A stretch of 64,000 nt of DNA. Origin: Tubiluchus corallicola (lineage: Eukaryota > Priapulida > Priapulimorpha > Priapulimorphida > Tubiluchidae). The notes beneath the pieces were generated by a model, which saw only the letters and a program-made list of their open reading frames with translations, was not told the DNA's origin and made no database searches. Positions 40,286 through 52,269 of the stretch are shown piece after piece (positions within the stretch are counted from its first letter, which is position 1; each line of letters opens with the position of its first letter). Made by a program: the position numbers and the translations under genes. The stretch is taken from the NCBI GenBank assembly GCA_030141605.1, contig JAQGDQ010000294.1, forward strand, positions 27,501 through 91,500, given 5' to 3'.

Positions 40286-43200
40286 GCCCATACCAAGAAT
40301 ATTAATATAATAGATTTGATTTATTCATTGACATTTTTGAAAGGACTAAATAACTGTCAATCTAACTAAACTATGTAACTTTTCATAAAATTAGCCAATG
40401 TCAGTCACTTTTACTTTTCTATTTTAATTTTTAAATATTGCAGAAATAAAGATCAGTGGTTTACATGAAATTCAACTGAGACTTTTCAACATTTGTCATA
40501 AATGTCTCTCAGATACACTAACACAAGGTTTTGGATTGTTTGCACTTGCTGGTGTATTACCTGTACTGGTGACAAAACTGCACAGTTATTGAGGAGAAAT
40601 GCTAAGCATGTATGTAATACTAATGCAATGTGTCTTAGTAACAATTTAAGTAAACTTCAGTTTGAAAAATTGTCATGTGTCTCGTTGGCTTCAGTCAATT
40701 TAGTTGGGTAATAGTTTGTAATATTTGCAAGTTTTGCAAACTACTGAATGCAGGTTGCAAGTTCAAAATCACTATTTTCTCCCTCTGGTAAGCATTTTTG
40801 ACTAACGCAACCATTACCAAACTAAAAAGCTAGAAGACACCAAGGCTAACCAGTGAGTGGATGGCTCAACCGCTTGGACTCTTGCCCTGGGTGGTGGTTT
40901 CATATGCCGCGCTGATTACACCTGTTTATGGAAGGATGCATACACATCTGAGCATACCTGAGATACATCTGCTGGTTCAGTGGCTCATCTTAGCGGAACA
41001 GCAATGATACTGAATCAGGTCTGAGTTTTACCTAGAACGTTCAATTTCAGCAAAACCTGCCTGTGAAGGCTGGATTCTGCCTTGTAGGATACCGAATTGT
41101 ATAGAAAATAATGGTGCCATAAATCTAGAGTACAAAACATTACATATGCACACCGCACTAAGACACGCAAAGCACAAGTGATGTTTAACACAAAATCACA
41201 AACACTACTTAATACAAAGCAGCCATGCCGTTATACAATTTTGACTATACAATCACCAAAACCTGTTCGCCATAGCAAATTGGTGATCATCATATTGCTT
41301 GGTATCAAGACTGGATAGTGAATATATAATAAATTGATTCCACATGAAGCAATCTTCTGCTTATTTACTGTCAAACTTGTACAACGACAAACTGTTTTTG
41401 CACAGTTTGCTTGCTGTTTAGACAGTGTTTGTTACTTTTGGATAAGCATATCAGTTGTTTGAGCTTCCCGTTTGAGTTAGGTTAGCGCTACGCACAAGTT
41501 TCAGTTTGTTCACTTGTAGGTGAGTAGGTGACGAATTATTTGTAGCTGCGTCCAGATCTTCACTAAGCCAAATGTTGCAATTCCATTAAAAATGTAGAAA
41601 GAGACTGGCCAGTCTACTTGTTCTCGCCATTTTAAAAGTCAACTGGCCCAGAAGTTGTTCCTGACATTGGGCTTTCAGTGGCTAAACTACAAGAAGTCAC
41701 ACCATTCACGAAACCATCAAGAGTAAATGGTATACCCAGTATACCAACATTATTTTGCATTCTGGCCCATATTTTGCAAGTCTGTTGAGAAACATCTAAA
41801 GGCATTTCTGTCTAGAAACCATTTTACTACTCCTGTACAAGCAATCTGACATAAAGCTTCACCAAACTTCAAATGTTCTACTACCTTACTCTTCACATTC
41901 ACAACCCAAATAAATCTTATCTCACAGCACCACAGTGACACAGACATGTATTAGTTAATGAATTCCTTGAAAAGAGCATTACGTTTAGTGATGGTCTGTT
42001 TTGATCATACTGATGGAAGCACTGTACAGTGGAGAAAAAACTGCTGTATAAAATCATTTATGAAGACATCTCTTGAGTTGCATTTGATAATAAAACAGTG
42101 TTTGATTGCAGCGCAAACATCTTTTGGAGTTGCCATGGACTAGTTCAGCAGACACGTCTCATCAAGTGACCAAATCAGTTAGACCAATATACACAACCAG
42201 CACACGCCACTTTTAAACAACCTTTCTCATACACAAAGGCTCTGTTCACTACTCATCCCACTACTATCGTACATTGATCCATGTTTAAAAAATAAAAAAA
42301 ACTGCAGAGGAAATGACAAGAAACAGTTTCAAGGATTCGAAGGAACACAAAATGAGGCTAAAAGGAAATAGTACCAAAACGTGAAATAAAAAAAACATTA
42401 AGGGAATTTTGACAAAAAACTCTGTCGGTTGTAACTCCAAGCCAGCAACAATCCAATTATGCAGTAGTTTGCATTCGGTAATATTTAGTACACTGATTAA
42501 AATCTTAACTATATGCCGGTTGCCATTTGAATAAACTGTACCCTAGCACTTCTTAAATGCATTCTTGTAAAATTATTGTTATGAAGTGTTTAAAACATTT
42601 TCTGAACCGAAACATTTCAAAACAGGCCACGCTTAACAATGTCAGAATGACTAGCAAAACAACGTGGCAGTAAATATGTAAGAGGTATCTAAATACTAAG
42701 TGTAACCTTCTCTTGTTAAGGGAGAACCATACCAGCCGTTTAAATTGCATGTAATTTGAATAGTTTTATGCACTGGCTTGAAGTTCGGAGTGTGTTACAT
42801 ACTTACCTAATGTCGAAACCATCTTCTGCTGCATGTTCATAGGCACTCTGGTCACATGACCAGCAGTTATTATGTTGTTGTGTGCAATGCTAGGCCCAAC
42901 CTGAGTGTCAACTTCGAGAGAAATAATAATAATGAGATAATGAGCATCATACAATATGTACATGTAAATATCACTACTGAATATAGATGAATCAAATATT
43001 CAGAAATCGCATGACTTTCAGTTCGTTAAATAGCTTACAAACAAACAATAGTGCAGCAGCTACAGATATTTTTAACAAGTCAAAGCAATACATCACAAAT
43101 TTAAGAGTAAAGAGTATTATTTCTCGCAAATGCCAATACATGCTAAATCTGTTGAGAGTTGACAGAAAATGTGGCCATACTCGAATTACAAAGGCACAAC

Positions 43201-46200
43201 ATAAAAACACATTCAATTTCTTACAATCAAATGTAATTTACTGCTTTCTGCTAAATTCTTTTGAAACTAAGCAAATCCAATCACTTAAGCAGGAAAGTTT
43301 AATATAGTTTAACATCAACTAGTGATGCTGGTTGACCTTGAAAGTTAAAAAGATGAATGAGCACATTGTTTTTGGTTTGAGCTTTGCATAATATGGAATA
43401 ACTGTTTGGCACACGATACACATACATGCCCTGCCGAATTTCAATGCATTTAATGAAACTTCAGTGCGTAGTGATAGCTGCCATACCATTGTTTCAATTC
43501 ATCGCTTTAAGATATATAAGAATTGTATTATTTCAGTAAAATGCCCATTTACTAACAATAAAGTTACAATTATAAACAGGAAATGCAGAAATACAATTAA
43601 AAAACACACCGTAATGTTTTTGATACAACATTATATAAAAGTCATTTCATGACATCTATTAGCTAAACAATAAAACAATCTTACTTAATTAACAAGAATT
43701 TAAGCTGGTTAGACAGAAATGCAAACTTGTAACATTACGTAACATTACACAATCGTTCCAAGATTGTACATTGTAATAGCTATAAAGAATTGAGTGAAAA
43801 GATTTAATTAATGCAATTTTTGCATGATCGTACAGTGCTGGTCTCGACCAATCCATTTGTCAGGCTTTATATTGCATCTGCTGTTGTTCAGATATAAGTA
43901 GTCTTCATGATGATAAACTGTGCTTTTAAAATGTTTTTCTGATATAAAAAATGGTTTAAAGCAATTTTGTGAAGCCATTTTGCTAACCTCTCTTGCCAAA
44001 AAGCACGAAACTTGCAAACTTAGTCCCAGAGCCAAATAAACATTGCAAGAAATTGTTCAGATTGGGGAAATTTATTGGTCAGTTTTGTCACGACATTATC
44101 TATGCTGTCAAGCTCGAAGAGCTCTACAAAACCCGTGTACCAGGGTCAAATACTACTGTTCTTTAGTGTGCTGGTAAATACTGGAATTTTTAAGGACATT
44201 CATGATGCTACTCAAGTTACTGCAGCATTCTGGAACTAACATGGGATGATACTGATTCAAATGTACAGACAGAAACGCTGATACATTTTTAGACAATCTA
44301 TCTTACTTACTAACAAAATAACCTAAGACTGCTTTACTTATATTGTATCTTCGCAATATCGAACTTGACAAATGGAAAAAGTAAATCACCATATCCAAAC
44401 ACACTGCCAGAAAATGTCAATCTATTTTGTCACATTAAGCTTATTATTAACTTCCTCACAAAGTCTTACACATTTAATGATAACAGGCTAGTTTGCATGT
44501 CCTAAATGACAACCTGTTACTAGCACGTTTGCCAGAAGCCTCAGTTATGCAAACTATATTTAAATGTACTACTAACAGTCTACTAAATGTACTACTTAAA
44601 CTCTGGTTTCAATGCAATTTTGCAAATTGAAAGAAAACAGTTCTGATATTCCGTGCATATGAGCATATCGATATACTCAAGCGTCTGGTTTTGAACATAC
44701 GGCCAATTTATCAAGGTTGTTATGATTAATTTGTTTGTTTAATTGGTATCGATGTGTAACGGAAAAAGATAAATTTGACACTTTCAAAAACGCACATTTT
44801 CTTCGAGTTTTGCAAAACAGCTAAAATAGACAAATGGAAACGTGGGGGTTTTAATATTCAGAAATTGTTTTATCATTCAAGCAATATGAAGCTCTGGGCA
44901 TCAGGAGGTACTTTCAAACATCTTTACTTATGACAACCGAGACACCAATGGTTGCCTTAATGTTTTGAATGCTTTCTTTCAAAAACATTGAGGGAAAAAG
45001 AATATTTATAATATAGAATGAAATACACAATATGTCTGTGTATCATCTAACATATGATATGATGAATTTTGGAATTAAAGCGGGCCAACAACATGACAGC
45101 TGGCCTTAACGACCATGATTAAGTTTGGTTTAACTGTTCTTGCCTTTCAATCCAATGATAAAAAAGACATCCGAGGCTGCAAACCCCGACTCTGCAAGCG
45201 CTGTGCTCAGGTAAAAAAACTGCACATGGCCAGTGTGAAATTATTGGGAACCACCGATATTTCGGACAGCTCAGTTGAATAAGGGGTTTAAGCTAAGGCT
45301 TTGTTAGAAACATACTACACGCACTAAGAAAGCCTGTCAAGTCTAATAACTTTAACGAACAGGATAAAATGGTGCTGCCGTTGATGAGAAAAACAAATCT
45401 GACAAGACAAGTCAATCCTGTTCACAACCCAAAATAGATTAACTTACAAAAGACACCACCAGGTTATCGTCCCAGCATGGATTATGGTTTGTAACATTAC
45501 TTCACAATGGCACTCTACTGCAGGGTACCAGTAGATGTCAGCACTTACTTAATATATGGTTGTGCAGGGACTGGAGCGAGCCTGTCTGTGTTGAGAACAT
45601 GAACTAGCAAATGTTTCATGCATGTTGTAATGCACAGAAATGGAGCACGTCAGATCCCAGCTATTCCTTTATTAATCAGGACTCAGCACTGCTTAACTTC
45701 ACAGACAAACACGCAAAGTCACTTCTCAGCTATTGTATGGCACAGAAGAAAGATGTATATCTCGTTGAGTGCTGATTTGTAGGACGCCAAAGTGTGCAAT
45801 AAAAGAGCAATGCTGTGAGCAAAATTATGACGACATTGACATTTATTATCGCCCCCTTCACATCAGCCACATAAGCTCTCAGCTTTACTTGCTTCACAAT
45901 CATTGACCATTTCTCCATATTCATGGCAAGCAAAGAAGATGTGAAGGCAAGATCATGCAAGTCAGAACAGTTAAAGACAGACGTTGAGTTTAAAGCTCAA
46001 ATGTGAACAGCCAATAAATAACCTCTAGCCATTTTTGGTGGACAGATAGGCAGACGAAATTGACAGCAGTACTGCCACTCAGTTTTATCTGAATAAGCTA
46101 CAATTTTCAGCCAAAGACGAAAAACAACTTAAAATTGTGCCTCGGAAATATGGAAAAGCGTCGATACCTTCCTTTTACTCGTCATCTGAAGCATCGAAAT

Positions 46201-49200
46201 TTAGTAACTGTCAACGGGTTAATTGAGATGCTTGTGCATATCTAGAGGTCACCCTAAATCAAATTTTTATACCCAATGTTTCTGCTTGTGCACTTGTTTA
46301 CCAGCATCACAAAGCAGAACAGAAGACAAGATGCTCATTTATCATCATCGTACCATCATCATTGCCATCACCATAGTCATGATCACAATCAAGATTATTA
46401 CCAAAACCATTGTGCTCATCAACACTGCCTCAATCGTACAAACAGGTATGCTAGAGAATGAGTATGCTTGAGAACAGGTATGCTAGAGAACAGGTATGCT
46501 AGAGAATGGGAGACTATGACTGAATTCATTTCACAGTCATAGAACTTTTAGAACTACTGCCTTTTCAATAATTAATTTGCATAGTTGGACGAAGTACTAC
46601 TGGGTCTGGAGGAGAAAAATAAAGGGGAGATTTCAAGCAATTCACCTCTGAAACAGGACTTTCTGGCTGCCTTCCTAGTTCAACTTCTTAATTGCATACC
46701 TGGTCACGTATTGGAGGAAATAAGACTGCCGAGTGATGGGTTAGTCACCTGTCCTCCTTATGTGCCAAGGCTTTGCAAATTGAAGTCATAACCATCTATT
46801 GCAACGCTAGACATGTCTAGCAAAGGGACTTTCTTCATTCTTCTTCAAGCAAACAAAGTGGTGAAATTACAGGTGACCTAGGGTAGGTGTTTCTCGGTCA
46901 AGAGTTATTTTGTCCATCATCATAATCAAGGTCATCATCACTACTTACATCATCATTGCCACAAATGCCTTCAAGGCATCAAGTTAAGTGAGCAATTTAT
47001 AAAATATTACGCATCTGCTCACGTACAGGAGGGGTAGAGAAATGTGGCTGAGCGAATAGTTAGCCGTATGTCCTCTTTGTCATGTGCCAAGGCTTCATAC
47101 ATAGATGCTCTAACCATCTATCCTAATGCTAAACAAGTTTGGCAGGAGGCCATTCTTCTTTCTTCTTCTTCAAGCAAACAAAGTGGTGAAGCCATAGATG
47201 ATGTAAGATAGGTCAAGAATAATATTGTTCATCATCATAAACATCATCATCATCATCATTTTCCTCACCATCTTTACTACTGGATAACAAGTAAGTCACA
47301 TAAAGAGATTACAGGCAAAGGTTTCACAACTTGTAACTGGATTTGATGAAATTGCAGACGGTCAACGTGGTTTCCTTAGCTCTGAAAACTTGAAAAATGC
47401 AACGCGTTTGGGAAGACAAACTTACAAGATTTGTAAAATGAGGACCTTCAGAATATTCGGTATTCAGTATGAAGCAAGTGTCTTCAAGTACTCAAATCCT
47501 ACTAGGAGAACACACTTGATGCCAACACAGGCGTATCAATACAATCAAAGCTCAATGACTCAAGGTTGATCACAGAACTTTTATTGTTTAGCAATCAATC
47601 TGGCATAAAAAAGTGCCAATGTCTGATCATATATTCCGACAAACTGAAAGTGTTAACCATAAGTTTAACATGTGTAACGTGTTATTGTGTGTGTGTGTGT
47701 GTGTGTGCGTGTGCATGTTGTGTGTGTGTATGTGTACACATGCGCACACGTGTGTCATAATTATGCTTATGACAAATGCTCGTTAAAATGACATTTACTG
47801 TGTAAATGTACACCAGTATTGTATACATACTAAACTTGTATATAAAACTCTATTATCATTTTTAGCAGTCTTAAAACATATCTCTGCAAATAAGAGGGAA
47901 TTCAGTATTGTAAGTAGTTTTTTAAAATAACAAACAAAAGCACATTTAAGCATTTCATCGTGCCTTTCATAACACAATCAAAGCATAAAAACATCTTGAA
48001 AGTTATCTTCATTCGGTGATTGGTTTGGTCAGAAAAACTCTCAAAGTATATGTTTTCATACTAATTTTAAAAATTTTGATTCAACACTCCAAGTGCATAG
48101 CAGAAGACTGTAGTATATGGAGGCAAAAATTTATGAAGCTGCTGCTATTAATGTTGTTTTTGTTGATGATGATGATGATGAAGATGATGACATTTTGTTG
48201 CTCTTTAGTTGCTGTTCTTGTTATTCTTATTGTTGGTCCCATTACTGCTGTTGTTGTTATCGCTATTGTTATTGCTATTGTTGTTCCCATTGTTACTTTT
48301 GTCGTTACTGTTATTCCTACTGTTGTTACTGTTCCCATTATTGCTGGTGTTGTTCTTCTTGTTATTACATCATCATCATTGTTTTTATTAAATAAAACGA
48401 CTATTCTAACAAGGGCGGGAACGTTATTGTGTACGTTCAGTGCCATCTTTGCCAAGGTGAATAACCTCAAAAGAAATAAAGGAGACAACAGGTATGGAAT
48501 ATAAGTGGCACAGGCTTCACCTGTTAACTATATATAGGATGCAGTGTATGTGTAACAAATGGTAACTAAATGACTCTGTAACCTTCGGTTACTTATCACC
48601 AATTGTTTGTGTCTTCAGTTTGTTTGTTTGGTGCTCCGGTATCTCAAATAAATTTGTCTGTCTGACAACAAAAAATCGATATTCTCGCAGAACGGCTACC
48701 AAGTGAATTGGAAAACAGGAAAAATAACGTGTCAGGTAATGTATGTGTCTATAAGATATTTAAAAAAGTAACAGGTGGGTTTTAATCAAATTTTGCAGTG
48801 GCGCAATGAGGCAGACGGATATTCTGAGAATGACCAAGTACGAGTTAGGAAAGAAACTTATTCTTAATGACACAATAAAACTGTGCGAGAAAAATTCTAC
48901 GAAATGACCGAATTAGCACGCTCCAAAAATTTACAGAAAAAAATGGTGCTTATCAAAAATAAGCTTACACTGAACGACATCACAATAAATAATTTTTTAA
49001 TTTAAGCAAGAAAACAAAAACTACTACTCTGCAGAGCCTTTGGCAGAGGCACATGGTTTAAACAGTGATCTTTTAGAGGGTGAAAACTGACAATAAATTA
49101 ATCAGTTAAAGGAGGACTGCGCTCTGTTAAAATACTAAAACACAGAAAAGGTGCATTTTGAATTTGACTGGTGGCTTAGCTGTCGTTCATAGCAGTTTAG

Positions 49201-49558
49201 CAAATTCATGCCAGGAGCACTTTAATTCTGTTCCCCATTTCACAAACTAACTGTGTTTTTCTTATTTTGAATACCAGTGAAATTTTGTAATCGACAGCCG
49301 ACCGTAAGAAAACTTCTTATTTAAACAAAGTAGCAGCCTGAAAATACACCTGGAAAAAGCTTGGACAAGATCTTAAACAGTAAAATCATAATTTATAGGT
49401 ATACCTGCTACTCTTAAAGCAGAAGATGTTGACACGGCTGTTCCACCAGGTGGCAGTCTATTCCGCTGCTTGCGAGGCATTTCCATCACGTTCCTCTTCA
49501 CCACTAAGCACTCCCCAGTGCTGGCTGATTGTGAAAGTGACGATAACGGGTAGAAGCA
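29673..49558 (-). CDS. USPL1: USPL1-like SUMO isopeptidase family protein, six exons
   Basis: Minus-strand exons 49558-49405, 42911-42807, 36771-36132, 35082-34957, 32842-32694 and 31333-29673 join with GT/AG borders and matching phase. From an ATG at 49486 they give about 920 residues. USPL1 is a Cajal-body-linked SUMO protease with a USP-like fold. The match covers WQLVCRKCCYRMSNR and FCIKCGTSDQI (zinc ribbon, residues 266-305), then GRVYSITGIVV, YASWVKTASGWLLCD and PSDACLLIWE, as in human USPL1 (HFITW...GSWLECDD, EIHIVIWE). The C-terminal tail shares IHKLR and LDELLKDL-type pieces. Asp375 aligns with the catalytic Asp, but the His position is Gly360, and the only Cys in a fair context is Cys204 (NTIGSC). 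A basic nuclear signal (KKRGRRRKTRHKKAK) is present. The N-terminal start is uncertain and an undetected exon with the Cys box is possible. Confidence 0.82.
31400..31825. repeat. Rearranged copy of dispersed repeat E
   Basis: 31400-31655 is the reverse complement of 34330-34550, while 31645-31825 is a direct copy of 34190-34370. The word AAAGAAAGTTTATCTATG therefore occurs inverted at both edges, making a small foldback in the USPL1 intron. Confidence 0.65.
32013..32192. mobile_element. Short Tigger/pogo-like MITE
   Basis: The ends ACAGTCAAACCTCGTTATGA and AAGAGGTTTGACTGTG are inverted repeats of about 13 bp. A poly(C) run interrupts the left half. Non-coding. Confidence 0.6.
32248..32372. 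repeat. (GT)n microsatellite
   Basis: About 125 bp of mostly GT dinucleotide with a few CATG and CGTG interruptions. Confidence 0.96.
32694..32842 (-). CDS. USPL1: USPL1-like exon: His-box region (His replaced)
   Basis: SVPCILMSLEAGM, then GRVYSITGIVVRKKQGYASW and VKT. Against human VIQYRANNHFITWI, the catalytic His falls on Gly (GGC, plus-strand 32716-32718). Acceptor ACTTGCAG, donor ACTG|GTAAGC, phases 2 in and 1 out. Confidence 0.88.
33180..33771. mobile_element. Tigger/pogo-like non-autonomous transposon
   Basis: The left end TACAGTAAACTCCGCCTAAC and right end ATTATGCAGAGGTTACAGTA are inverted repeats. The interior repeats GCCTAACTCAAA several times. Flanking TA suits a Tc1/mariner-superfamily target. 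No transposase frame is present. Confidence 0.65.
34185..34600. repeat. Dispersed repeat E, linear copy
   Basis: Contains GTGACCAGAGCTACAAATAA, TACCCTAATAAGCCGTC and GATGATGACACCAGTAGCTC followed by TGTCGAAACG. The last motif is common at the edges of some retroelements. The rearranged partner is at 31400-31825. Confidence 0.6.
34957..35082 (-). CDS. USPL1: USPL1-like exon: second half of zinc ribbon
   Basis: YQNVVQRIPGMLRPFTNQQP, then FACFCIKCGTSDQIMNINFV. It aligns with the human USPL1 stretch that runs from NRHMKSL to CNNCNSKSQIRKMVLEKV. Acceptor GATTTTAG, donor TTGG|GTAAGA. It was found by the missing CxxC between its neighbours, and the phase fits both. Confidence 0.87.
35410..35940. 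mobile_element. Eroded hAT-like repeat (GGTGGATTTAGG ends)
   Basis: The left end GGTGGTGGATTTAGGAGGTG and right part GTGTATCCGCCCTGC resemble the common CAGTGGCGGATCTAGAGG hAT terminus, which also occurs at 58838. The interiors share CCCCCTTTTCACAGTAGCA and GCAGCTGGGCC. Confidence 0.5.
36132..36771 (-). CDS. USPL1: USPL1-like exon: Ser/Pro-rich linker to first CxxC
   Basis: It opens EWLKTVTAQPPPSGAPSPVS and continues as low-complexity linker. TIGSCLSVARVESLAKML contains the best catalytic-Cys candidate, Cys204. SFEKLLESHGSLEEQLVQTS then leads to WQLVCRKCCYRMSNR, the first zinc pair. Donor ACAG|GTGGGT, phase 2 both sides. Confidence 0.85.
36772..38308. other. USPL1 intron stretch with ATC and 50-bp tandem tracts
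   Basis: An ATC/CAT trinucleotide tract lies at 37250-37305. About three imperfect copies of CCATAGCTTGCTTTAGTCAG with TGTGCCCATGTGTCGACTAC are at 37718-37848. Nothing coding is supported. Confidence 0.5.
38309..38575 (+). repeat. Dispersed repeat family D, copy 2
   Basis: GTAAGTCGCAAGCATG, AGCAAAACTTGCTACGAGTT, AACTCATGGCACTGTCGGAG and TTTGCAATAACTTGC match 21610-21830 in order. Confidence 0.65.
38950..39012. mobile_element. MITE family A, truncated copy 4
   Basis: CGCGATTGATGATAATCGTG then AAAAGGTCAAA matches the left interior of the family, with both ends missing. Confidence 0.55.
39240..39425 (+). repeat. Dispersed repeat family D, copy 3
   Basis: TTCGCTAAGTAAACTCGG, CAAGTAACTTGCAGTGTAG and AATAACTCGCAAACTCATTC continue the family order, more diverged than the other copies. 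Confidence 0.55.
39868..40245 (-). repeat. Dispersed repeat family B, copy 4 (short)
   Basis: The copy runs from AACGAGAGTCCCACCAGACA to TGTAACCTCGAATCTTATAT, in the same orientation as 9567-10190. It lacks the outer AGTCTATATA-side third. A (TA)n tract follows at 40240-40281. Confidence 0.8.
40845..41098 (+). mobile_element. SINE, tRNA/5S-headed, copy 2
   Basis: The head GTGGATGGCTCAACCGCTTG and GGTGGTTTCATATGCC suggest pol III A- and B-box-like words. The body GAGCATACCTGAGATACATC, TGCTGGTTCAGTGGCTCATC is shared with 8230-8260 and 63225-63270. Confidence 0.5.
41099..42806. other. USPL1 intron stretch without recognised gene
   Basis: A minus-strand frame at 41750-41947 (IWVVNVKSKVVEHLKFGEAL and further) looks protein-like but matches no family I know. 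It could be a decayed mobile-element gene. Confidence 0.3.
42807..42911 (-). CDS. USPL1: USPL1-like upstream exon
   Basis: There are 35 residues, VDTQVGPSIAHNNIITAGHV then TRVPMNMQQKMVSTL. No domain is recognised. It is included because acceptor (CTCGAAG), donor (TTAG|GTAAGT) and phases 1/1 fit both neighbours. Confidence 0.6.
42912..46438. other. USPL1 intron stretch, no recognised feature
   Basis: AT-rich. Several short frames on both strands (42987-43307, 43808-44035, 45730-45960) show no domain features. Confidence 0.4.
46439..46510. repeat. About 17-bp tandem: AACAGGTATGCTAGAGA
   Basis: Four imperfect copies of ACAGGTATGCTAGAGA are in tandem. Confidence 0.8.
46700..47280. repeat. Tandem duplication of about 330 bp
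   Basis: The block with ATGTGCCAAGGCTT, AACCATCTAT, CTTCTTCAAGCAAACAAAGT, GGTGAA and ATCATCATCA occurs near 46750-46985 and again near 47090-47270, indicating an old segmental tandem duplication inside the USPL1 intron. Confidence 0.65.
47686..47756. repeat. (GT)n microsatellite
   Basis: GT-rich dinucleotide tract with CATG/CACACG interruptions. Confidence 0.9.
48150..48400. repeat. Trinucleotide-like low-complexity block
   Basis: GATGATGATG, then TTGTTGTTATCGCTATTGTT and GTTACTGTTATTCC-type words. It keeps several frames open on both strands, explaining the apparent hydrophobic proteins here. Confidence 0.85.
49405..49558 (-). CDS. USPL1: USPL1-like possible first coding exon
   Basis: Open from the acceptor (TTTTTCCAG) to donor GCAG|GTATAC. 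ATG codons at 49486 and 49480 give MEMPRKQRNRLPPGG as a possible start. The frame is open upstream of them, so a more distal start exon cannot be excluded. Confidence 0.5.
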
Positions 49559-52269
49559 CTGGAAAAATTAACATGAAATTACTCTTTGGACGTTCTTCGT
49601 ACATGTATGTATAAAAAAGATACATTTAAGATAATCATTGGAAAATAGATGCAATAATCACCAAATTTTTCAATGATTAACAGTTTGGCTAGGCTTGATG
49701 CTGTTACGAAGATTTAAAATTTAACAAAAAAATCTTACTTGAAAGCTGTAAATTTATTCTTAGCTGTAGCTGCATTACAGCACAGTGCACAAACTGGCTA
49801 AGACATAGATTCTAGCCATTAATGGAAAGAATTTGAATAAGCCAAGGTAATAGTTTTGATCCTCAACTAGACAATAAGCCCTATTTTAATAAATTAGGTT
49901 TTAGGGTTGAGGAAATGCAGTCAAAGCCGGAATCCTGGTGAGACGTCTCCGGATGATTACAGGATGTTGTGGTGTAGATAAGATTTGTGAGTTTAAGGAA
50001 AAGGCCAAACATTCTGGAAAATTAAGTTTATTTTAATGTTCACAAAAAATGTTAGAAGGATTTAATCACAAAAGTGTGATAAGCACCATGTCTGATTGGC
50101 AAAGTCACTCTGAAATCGCAATCATTTCACATTTGGATGCTCACATTTTGAACACACATTCTTCCACCAACGATATCGTTCATCGATTTAAGAAAAGCAG
50201 TGCACTATCACTTTCCACCAAAAGCATAATAAGTTTTTGGGGCCATCGACATACATATACATGGATTAGAATGACAAATTGCAAAAAACTCTGAAACAGG
50301 CCGGTAGCTTGGGGCCATGTGTGTTCAAGGGAAGTAGCAACAAATTGCAATTTAGTGACCTAAGTGGACTTAAAATGTCAATTACCTTGTTTCGTGCATA
50401 AATTAAAATACCCAACTATCAAGGATACATGATACCTAATTGCCTCAAAAATGCCTAAGTACTAAACATTTCCTCAACGAATTACGCGATTTACACAAAT
50501 GGCTCTACTGGTCTTCCAAAAACTCGGAATTCCGCGTATCCGCGGAAAATTCTCATCCCTGCATATAACATTATCAAGTTTTTGGTCGATTTTGGGGACC
50601 TTCCCACCTTGTGTTATGCCCCATCACCTGCCTACCCCTTATACTGATATGGAATCTAGCATTTTGTTTTTCCTCCTGCCAAGGTCAGGCAATAACATCA
50701 CTCATGTTAATTAACGGGAAGCAGTGGATTCAGGTGGCACTGGCGGTGGCAACCCCAATTTACTGAACTCATCGACCCAGATTTTACGGAGAAATTACCA
50801 AAAATGGCAGCCTGCTGGGATTGTCTTGCTCCTTACATGTATGCATGAAAAAAGTGGGAAGTCAGACAATGAGATCATGACAAAATCAACTACCTTATAA
50901 TGACATTATCACGTCTCCTGCCACCTACCTATCCTAAACATGATATCGTTATTTGTGGATGGCCCCTTTAAAAAAATGAACCAGCTAATTTTGCGCTGCT
51001 TTTGCATGAGCATTAGGTAATCTACAAAAATTTAAATTGGTTTACTCAGAGTGCACTCACGGAAAGCCACGACGAACTTAAGAAGTCAGCAAAATCCATC
51101 TGTAACATCATGATTTTCAAGTAACTGGTGGCTACCACCCCATCTGAAAGTTTCTATACAGCAGTAATGTAAATTAACTTTATGTTTTACATACAGTTTC
51201 TGCATTTTTCTTTGTTATATTTTTCTAAGTTTAATTGATAACAGTAAATTAAACCCAACATGCTAAGTGGCTTTTCCTTTCCTTTAGCATGTCTGTAGTT
51301 GCTTTGATTGCAAATTTCACGAATGTTAAGGATGTACCTGCTCATTTTCACACATCCACACTGCTTCTTCCAGGTTGAGTTGGTACAAACGAAGCCGACT
51401 TTTTATGTTGAGACGGTTACAGCTCTCACAGAATTTCATTTCTGCCATGCTGACCATCAATGTAACGTCATGTTTGCAATTTTAAACAACTTTACTGCTA
51501 ATCATGAATGCCTGCAAAAGAAGATTACTGCATAAAGCAACATGAAAAAAAACCAAAACAATGTGACTTAATTAGGCTTCATTGGGGCTATTAAACCCTA
51601 TTTATTACACTAGGCAGAAAACCTAGGCAGGCTTCTGGCATTTTGGAAGCACGTCCAACATCAATACTCACACATTTTCCTAGCATGTTCTATCCTGGCT
51701 ACAAAGGGATGTGGTATCCAGCAGCACAAGAAATAGGAACTTGTTGCAATTGCTCAGGGAAAGGGAAATTACTTTGGAAGGAGTTTACAATTCCCCATAC
51801 AATTTGAATATATTAAACCTAACCCTAATCCTTATCCGCTTTGCTAACTCATTTCTTGTGTGTGGGGGTGTGGGGGGGGGGGGGGGGATTTGTAAACTTT
51901 AGCCATTTGTTAAATTTCCACAAAATGGCCCTCAATATGCATTACAGCCTGCTGGTGTAGCATGACAAGCGAAATTAATTCATGCAAAAGCACAAAAAAT
52001 AATTACCTACTTTGCAACAGTGACTTGCTACCAGTTGAGTTAGAATTGAGCCATACATTATGCATGTACAATTATGCACCGTTACATGCATGTGGTCATT
52101 CCACAGTAAATGTTACCAGTGACACTCACTCGCAAACATGGTTAAAAAATTTCTAAAGTTCATGTTGCAATGCACAAAGTGATAATTAGACTTAGTCTAA
52201 GTAAGCATTATATGAATGTATTTCAGAGTTAAAGGTAATTTTTGGAATAAGGGAGGCAATAGCTTATTA
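49559..52269. other. Upstream of USPL1-like exon; no recognised gene
   Basis: Contains a (G)n tract at 51865-51887 and AT-rich sequence. The USPL1-like promoter and any 5' UTR exon should lie here or further right, but cannot be placed. Confidence 0.35.

Noticed and set aside
41750-42143. Protein-like frames on both strands in a USPL1 intron
   Set aside because: No recognisable family and no consistent splice sites. They may be a decayed mobile element, but that cannot be supported.
45730-45960. Minus-strand frame with one hydrophobic segment
   Set aside because: Isolated, no homology, no phase-compatible splice sites with the USPL1-like exons on the same strand.
48016-48504. Apparent multi-pass membrane protein frames on both strands
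   Set aside because: The hydrophobic runs come from GTT/TTG/ATT low-complexity DNA. Several frames stay open simultaneously, and no family is recognisable.
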